The notes beneath the pieces were generated by a model. It did no database searches, was not told the DNA's origin, and worked only from the letters and a program-made list of their open reading frames with translations. Shown here piece by piece: positions 13,197 through 17,597 of a DNA stretch of 17,597 nucleotides; position 1 is the first letter of the stretch; every line of letters starts with the position of its first letter. This DNA is from JBFMGS01 sp040752635. Its GTDB lineage: Bacteria > Bacillota > SHA-98 > UBA4971. The translations under genes and the position numbers were made by a program. The stretch lies in assembly GCA_040752635.1 (NCBI GenBank), contig JBFMGS010000045.1:1-17597 (forward strand). The letters are read 5' to 3'.

Positions 13197-15632
13197 TTGG
13201 TTGAACCCACTGATGGCAAAGTAATCCCCATGAACCTGGAAGAGGAGATGAAACGATCCTACCTCCTGTACTCAATGAGCGTCATAGTAGGACGAGCTCT
13301 TCCTGATGTACGCGACGGTCTCAAGCCGATCCACCGCCGGATACTTTACGCCATGAGCGAACTCGGCCTTTCTCCTGACAAGCCGCACCGCAAGTCAGCG
13401 ACTATAGTGGGCGAAGTCATGGGCAAATACCACCCCCACGGCGACGCCGCCATTTACGAGACGCTTGTCAGGATGGCCCAGGACTTCTCCCATCGGTATC
13501 CGCTGATCGACGGGCACGGTAACTTCGGGTCGGTTGACGGCGATCCTCCCGCCGCCATGCGATATACCGAGGCGCGCATGGCGAAGATAACTTTGAAGCT
13601 CCTGGCGGACATCGACAAGGAGACCGTGGATTTCGTGCCCAACTTCGATGAGTCGCTGAAAGAGCCCACAGTGCTCCCGGCGAGATTTCCTAATCTGCTG
13701 GTGAATGGATCTTCGGGTATAGCGGTGGGAATGGCTACCAACATCCCGCCCCACAACCTTGGCGAGGTCATAGACGGGGTCATAATGCTTATGGACAACC
13801 CTGACGCCTCAGTTGCCGACCTCATGACGGTCGTAAGAGGGCCTGATTTCCCCACAGCAGGCCTCATAATGGGCGGGGAAGGCATACGTGAGGCTTATAC
13901 GACCGGCCGCGGCTCCATTAAGATGAGGGCCCGAGCGTGTATAGAGACTTCTTCCGGCGGCAGGACCCGGATCCTCGTCACGGAAATACCCTACCAGGTA
14001 AACAAGGCAAGGTTAGTGGAAACCATAGCCGAGCTTGTCCGGGACAAGAAGATCGACGGCATCACTGATCTGCGGGACGAGAGCGACAGGGAAGGCATGC
14101 GCGTCGTCATCGAGCTCCGTCGCGATGCCAACCCCAACGTGGTGCTCAACCAACTGTACAAGCATACCCAAATGGAGGAGACCTTTGGGGTGATAATGCT
14201 GGTGCTCGTGGACGGCCAGCCAAGGGTGATAAACCTGAAGGAGATCCTCCACTACTACATCGAGCACCAGAAAGAGGTCGTGACCAGGCGCACGAGGTTC
14301 GACCTGGCGCGGGCCGAAGAAAGGGCTCACATACTCGAAGGGCTCAAGATAGCCCTCGACAACCTTGACGCTGTCATCACTCTGATCCGGCAGTCGCGAA
14401 CCCCGGACATCGCGAAGCGAGGCCTCGTGAAGAACTTCAATCTTTCCGAGAAGCAGGCCCAGGCCATCCTCGACATGAGGCTGCAGCGCCTGACCGGGCT
14501 CGAGCGAAAGAAGATCGAAGACGAATATACCGAGGTGATAAAGCTTATAGCAAAGCTCCGCGCCATCCTCGCGGACGAGAGGATGGTCCTCGGCGTCATA
14601 AAAGAGGAGCTGCTGGCCATCAAGGAAGAGTTCGCCGACCCGAGGCGGACCGAGATCACTTCCGCCACCACCAAGATAGACGTGGAAGACCTCATCGCCG
14701 AAGAGGACATCGTGGTGACTCTGACTCACCAGGGTTACATCAAAAGGCTGCCGCTGACAACATACCGGAGCCAGAGGCGGGGCGGCCGCGGGGTTGCCGG
14801 CATGAACACGAAAGAAGAGGACTTCGTAGAGCACCTTTTCGTGACGACGACTCACGATTACATCCTCTTTTTCACCGACAAGGGCAGAATGTACCCTGTG
14901 AAGGCGTACGAGGTCCCAGAGGCGAGTCGCCAGGCCAGGGGAACGGCGGTCGTTAACCTCATCTCTCTTGCGCCCGGCGAGACTATCCGTGCGGTGATCC
15001 CGATTCGCGCGTTTACGCCCGATAAGTACCTTCTGATGGCAACAAGGCGGGGTACTGTGAAAAAGACTCCGCTTTCCATGTTCGATACCGCCCGGAGGAG
15101 CGGCCTGATAGCCATGGACCTGGATCCTGGCGACGACCTCGTCAGCGTAAAGCTGACATCCGGTCAGGAGGAGGTAATAATAGTAACCTCCCAGGGGCAG
15201 GCCATACGGTTCGGCGAGGATAAGGTCCGTCCGATGGGGCGCGCAGCGCATGGTGTCAAGGGGATACAGCTTGCAGAAGGGGACGCCGTGGTCGGCATGG
15301 ACGTGGTCAAGGACGGGCGCGACCTCCTGGTGGTCACTGCGAACGGCTTCGGCAAGCGGACGCCTCTTAGCGAGTACAGGACCCAGTCGCGCGGCGGAAA
15401 GGGCATAAAGACGCTCAAGGTCACGTCCAAGAGCGGGCCGGTTGCAGGTGTGAAGGTTCTCAATGGCGATGACGAACTGATGATGATTTCCGCCGAAGGG
15501 ATAATAATCAGAATGGGTGTGTCTGACATACCGGAGCAGGGCAGGGCGACGCAGGGTGTCCGGGTGATGAAGCTGGAGGATGGAGACCACGTGGTGTCCA
15601 TAGCCCAGGTGTCCGGGAAGGACGGAGGCTGA
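13197..15632 (+). CDS. gyrA: DNA gyrase subunit A
   Basis: Breakage-reunion subunit of gyrase. The 811-residue product contains the winged-helix/tower core with the catalytic tyrosine Y123 in RYTEARM and a C-terminal beta-pinwheel with a canonical GyrA box QRRGGRG (526-532), which separates gyrase from ParC. The quinolone-resistance region reads HPHGDAAIYETLVRMAQ (80-96): the position equivalent to E. coli Ser83 is Ala84, and that equivalent to Asp87 is Glu88. The C-terminus lacks the acidic tail of E. coli GyrA. The start is TTG at 13197 with GGAGGT 8 nt upstream; ATG 13230 lacks such a site. It is 17 bp after gyrB and 7 bp before the archease gene. Confidence 0.99.
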   Translation: MVEPTDGKVIPMNLEEEMKRSYLLYSMSVIVGRALPDVRDGLKPIHRRILYAMSELGLSPDKPHRKSATIVGEVMGKYHPHGDAAIYETLVRMAQDFSHRYPLIDGHGNFGSVDGDPPAAMRYTEARMAKITLKLLADIDKETVDFVPNFDESLKEPTVLPARFPNLLVNGSSGIAVGMATNIPPHNLGEVIDGVIMLMDNPDASVADLMTVVRGPDFPTAGLIMGGEGIREAYTTGRGSIKMRARACIETSSGGRTRILVTEIPYQVNKARLVETIAELVRDKKIDGITDLRDESDREGMRVVIELRRDANPNVVLNQLYKHTQMEETFGVIMLVLVDGQPRVINLKEILHYYIEHQKEVVTRRTRFDLARAEERAHILEGLKIALDNLDAVITLIRQSRTPDIAKRGLVKNFNLSEKQAQAILDMRLQRLTGLERKKIEDEYTEVIKLIAKLRAILADERMVLGVIKEELLAIKEEFADPRRTEITSATTKIDVEDLIAEEDIVVTLTHQGYIKRLPLTTYRSQRRGGRGVAGMNTKEEDFVEHLFVTTTHDYILFFTDKGRMYPVKAYEVPEASRQARGTAVVNLISLAPGETIRAVIPIRAFTPDKYLLMATRRGTVKKTPLSMFDTARRSGLIAMDLDPGDDLVSVKLTSGQEEVIIVTSQGQAIRFGEDKVRPMGRAAHGVKGIQLAEGDAVVGMDVVKDGRDLLVVTANGFGKRTPLSEYRTQSRGGKGIKTLKVTSKSGPVAGVKVLNGDDELMMISAEGIIIRMGVSDIPEQGRATQGVRVMKLEDGDHVVSIAQVSGKDGG

Positions 15633-15639
15633 AGGCGCG

Positions 15640-16137
15640 GTGTCCCGCCGATACGAGGTCCTGGATCATACCGCGGATATCGGGCTTCGTGCCTATGGAA
15701 AGACGCTGGAGGAGGCCTTTCTCAACATGGCGCTGGGCATGATCTCGCTCATCGTTCCTGAAAAGGGGTGCGTCCTGAGTAGAGAAGAAAGGCATGTTGA
15801 GGCGGGCGCCGCCAGCCTTGAGAGCCTGCTGGTGGCGTGGCTCTCGGAGTTTGTGTACCTGATTTACGCTGAACGGTTTCTGCCCGCAGAAATTGAACTA
15901 CCGCACGTTGCCAGGGAAGGCGCTTCTGATGACGGGCCGGTGCGCTGGACGATCTCAGGAGCGGTTCGCGGGGAGCGGGTTGACCCTGCAAGGCACGCCA
16001 TGGAGATGGAGATCAAAGGAGTGAGCTATCACCTCCTTAGGATCGGGAGGGTCGGGGAGGTCGAAGGCGAGAGCGAAGGCGAAGACAGACCAGAGCCTGG
16101 CGGGGCATGGGTGGCCCAAGCTATCTTTGATGTATAG
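15640..16137 (+). CDS. Archease (RtcB activator)
   Basis: Archease proteins stimulate RtcB RNA ligases, promoting guanylylation and multiple turnover. The 165-residue product has the family marks: YEVLDHTADIGLRAYGKTLE near the N-terminus with the acidic residue of HTAD, LLVAWLSEFVYLIYAERF (63-80), EIKGVSYHLLRI (124-135) and the terminal AIFDV. The loop between HLLRI and the last strand is enlarged and acidic (GEVEGESEGEDRPEPGG, about 139-155); it is usually only a few residues. The start is GTG 15640, with GGAGG 11 nt upstream inside the gyrA end; the gap to gyrA is 7 bp, so it is probably expressed with gyrase. rtcB follows after 46 bp, confirming the functional pair. Confidence 0.93.
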   Translation: MSRRYEVLDHTADIGLRAYGKTLEEAFLNMALGMISLIVPEKGCVLSREERHVEAGAASLESLLVAWLSEFVYLIYAERFLPAEIELPHVAREGASDDGPVRWTISGAVRGERVDPARHAMEMEIKGVSYHLLRIGRVGEVEGESEGEDRPEPGGAWVAQAIFDV

Positions 16138-16183
16138 TTCCTGGTTTGTGGCGCTCAACTGAGATTTCAGGAGGTGTTGTGCG

Positions 16184-17597
16184 GTGGGCGGCGGGTGGAA
16201 AGGGCCTCTTGAACGGGTAGACGAGTTCCGGTGGCGCATTCCGGTGACCTATAAGCCCGGCATGAGGGTCCCGGGGTTGATCTATGCGGAAGAGAAGCAT
16301 ATTGACGACATCCGGGAGGATCAGGCCCCCGAGCAAGTGGCGAACGCGGCTTTCCTCCCCGGAATGGTCGGCATGTCCCTTGCCATGCCCGACATCCACT
16401 GGGGGTACGGGTTCGCCATTGGCGGCGTAGGGGCGACCCTTACCGACTGCGGCGTCATCTCGCCCGGGGGCGTAGGCTTCGACATCAATTGCGGAGTGAG
16501 GATGCTCAGGACGAACCTCTTCGAGCAGGACGTGCGTCCTCGTCTGGAGCAACTCGTGAACCAGCTGTTCCGTGATATACCGTCGGGCGTGGGGTCAACC
16601 GGGGTCATCAAGCTCAGGAGGGACGAGACGGCGGAGGTTCTCGAGAAGGGCGCGCTGTGGGCTGTCGAAAAAGGTTATGGTTGGCCGAGGGACCTCGACC
16701 ACACTGAAGAGCGGGGCTGCATGAGCGGAGCTCGCGCGGAGAAGGTCAGCGACAGGGCCGTGAAGCGAGGCATGCCGCAGCTCGGCACGTTAGGGTCGGG
16801 CAACCACTTTCTCGAGGTGCAGGTGGTCGATGAAGTATATGACGAGAAGGTTGCGGAGAGGTTCGGACTTCGTGAAGGCCAAATCGTGGTCATGATCCAC
16901 TCGGGGTCGCGGGGCCTGGGCCATCAGGTCTGCACCGACCACCTTGCCGCCATGGAGCAAGCGCTCAGCAAGTACGGGATTGCCATCCCAGACAAGCAGC
17001 TTGCCTGCGCGCCGCTTCAGTCTCCAGAAGGGCAGAGCTACTTTGCTGCCATGGCCTGCGCTGCGAACTACGCCTGGGCGAACAGGCAGTGCATTATGCA
17101 CTGGACTCGCGAGGCGTTTGCGAAGGTCTTCGGCCAATCCCCCGAGCGGCTCGGGATGGAGCTCATCTACGACGTTGCCCACAACATAGCCAAGATCGAG
17201 GACCACGTAGTGGATGGTAAACGCATGAAACTGTGCGTTCACCGGAAAGGGGCGACGCGCGCGTTCCCCGCAGGGCACCGTGATGTCCCAGCGGCTTACC
17301 GCGACATCGGCCAGCCGGTGCTCGTTCCCGGCGACATGGGCCGCAATTCGTACCTGCTTGTCGGGACGGAGCGGGCGCTTGCCGAGACATTCGGCTCGAC
17401 ATGCCATGGGGCCGGCCGGGTCATGAGCCGGGCGGCCGCCAAGAAGAGCGTGAGCGGCGCGGCTCTGCAGGCAGAGCTTCGGGAGCGCGGCATAATCGCA
17501 AAGGCGGCAAGCAAGGCTTCCCTGGCGGAGGAAACGCCTGAGGCCTACAAGGATGTGAACGAGGTCGTGCGCGTGTGCCATGAGGCGGGCATATCCC
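16184..17597 (+). CDS. rtcB: RNA-splicing ligase RtcB, nearly complete, cut by window end
   Basis: GTP- and Mn-dependent ligase that joins 2',3'-cyclic-phosphate and 5'-OH RNA ends. 471 codons are visible without a stop; compared with archaeal RtcB (about 481 aa) only some 10-15 residues are missing. The metal and nucleotide residues are all present with nearly constant offset from Pyrococcus RtcB: D100/C103 in DINCGVR, H208 in GSGNHF, H239 in HSGSRGLGH, H333 in DVAHN, and H408 in CHGAGR, the residue guanylylated in characterised enzymes. The start is GTG 16184 with AGGAGG 9 nt upstream. It is 46 bp after archease on the same strand. The substrate in this organism is unknown: tRNA splicing is not expected, so RNA repair or rRNA/mRNA processing is more likely. 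Confidence 0.97.
   Translation, partial: MGGGWKGPLERVDEFRWRIPVTYKPGMRVPGLIYAEEKHIDDIREDQAPEQVANAAFLPGMVGMSLAMPDIHWGYGFAIGGVGATLTDCGVISPGGVGFDINCGVRMLRTNLFEQDVRPRLEQLVNQLFRDIPSGVGSTGVIKLRRDETAEVLEKGALWAVEKGYGWPRDLDHTEERGCMSGARAEKVSDRAVKRGMPQLGTLGSGNHFLEVQVVDEVYDEKVAERFGLREGQIVVMIHSGSRGLGHQVCTDHLAAMEQALSKYGIAIPDKQLACAPLQSPEGQSYFAAMACAANYAWANRQCIMHWTREAFAKVFGQSPERLGMELIYDVAHNIAKIEDHVVDGKRMKLCVHRKGATRAFPAGHRDVPAAYRDIGQPVLVPGDMGRNSYLLVGTERALAETFGSTCHGAGRVMSRAAAKKSVSGAALQAELRERGIIAKAASKASLAEETPEAYKDVNEVVRVCHEAGIS

Noticed and set aside
14013..15590. 525-codon open frame on the minus strand
   Set aside because: It lies entirely antisense to gyrA, which is unambiguous, has no recognisable domain and is explained by high G+C codon usage on the coding strand.
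16790..17581. 263-codon minus-strand frame
   Set aside because: Antisense to rtcB, whose catalytic residues are all conserved in the plus-strand frame.
1..17597. parS site, tRNA genes, CRISPR arrays and transposases
   Set aside because: I looked for TGTTTCACGTGAAACA-like sites, tRNA-like cloverleaf/TTCRANY signatures, regularly spaced repeats and transposase motifs and saw none; a computed search could still find degenerate copies.

Overview
This window spans the chromosomal replication origin of a bacterium of Bacillota (Firmicutes) type. The gene order mnmG-mnmE-jag-yidC-yidD-rnpA-rpmH | oriC | dnaA | oriC | dnaN-yaaA-recF-(DUF721)-gyrB-gyrA is the classic origin neighbourhood. The order dnaN-yaaA-recF and a bipartite origin with a Bacillus subtilis-like unwinding element point to Bacillota. 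The base composition is fairly G+C-rich by eye. The DUF721/DciA-like gene after recF and the archease-rtcB pair after gyrA suggest a Clostridia- or Limnochordia-like lineage rather than Bacillus; the exact taxon is inference.

Left arm, minus strand (1-4345). One co-directional cluster runs away from the origin behind a promoter with both hexamers at consensus (4317-4345). It encodes ribosomal protein L34 (rpmH, 44 codons), RNase P protein (rnpA), YidD, the YidC insertase, Jag, the tRNA-modification GTPase MnmE and the N-terminal part of MnmG, which runs off the window edge. A 400-bp non-coding gap with a small hairpin separates jag from mnmE.

Origin (4646-7543). Two DnaA-box clusters flank a two-gene unit. 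The upstream cluster (4646-4908) has about ten boxes. The downstream cluster (7308-7461) ends in a TTATCCACA box followed by DnaA-trios (CTA TTA CTA CTA), the arrangement of the B. subtilis basal unwinding system. Between the clusters lie dnaA and, 36 bp upstream of it, an uncharacterised gene encoding a GHKL-type ATPase domain joined by a Pro/Gly-rich linker to a C-terminal winged helix. This gene, inside the origin and apparently co-transcribed with dnaA, is the most interesting object here.

Right arm, plus strand (7625-17597). dnaN, yaaA, recF and the DUF721 gene overlap each other by 1-11 bp and form one translationally coupled unit. A 537-bp non-coding stretch follows. It carries two good sigma-A promoters, a tandem repeat, several long, partly crossing inverted repeats (candidate structured RNA) and a 12-bp hairpin in the gyrB leader. 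gyrB and gyrA follow (17-bp gap, TTG start for gyrA), then archease and rtcB, an RNA-ligase/activator pair apparently co-transcribed with gyrase. All genes on both arms point away from oriC, co-directional with the forks. I saw no tRNA, rRNA, CRISPR array, transposase or phage gene.
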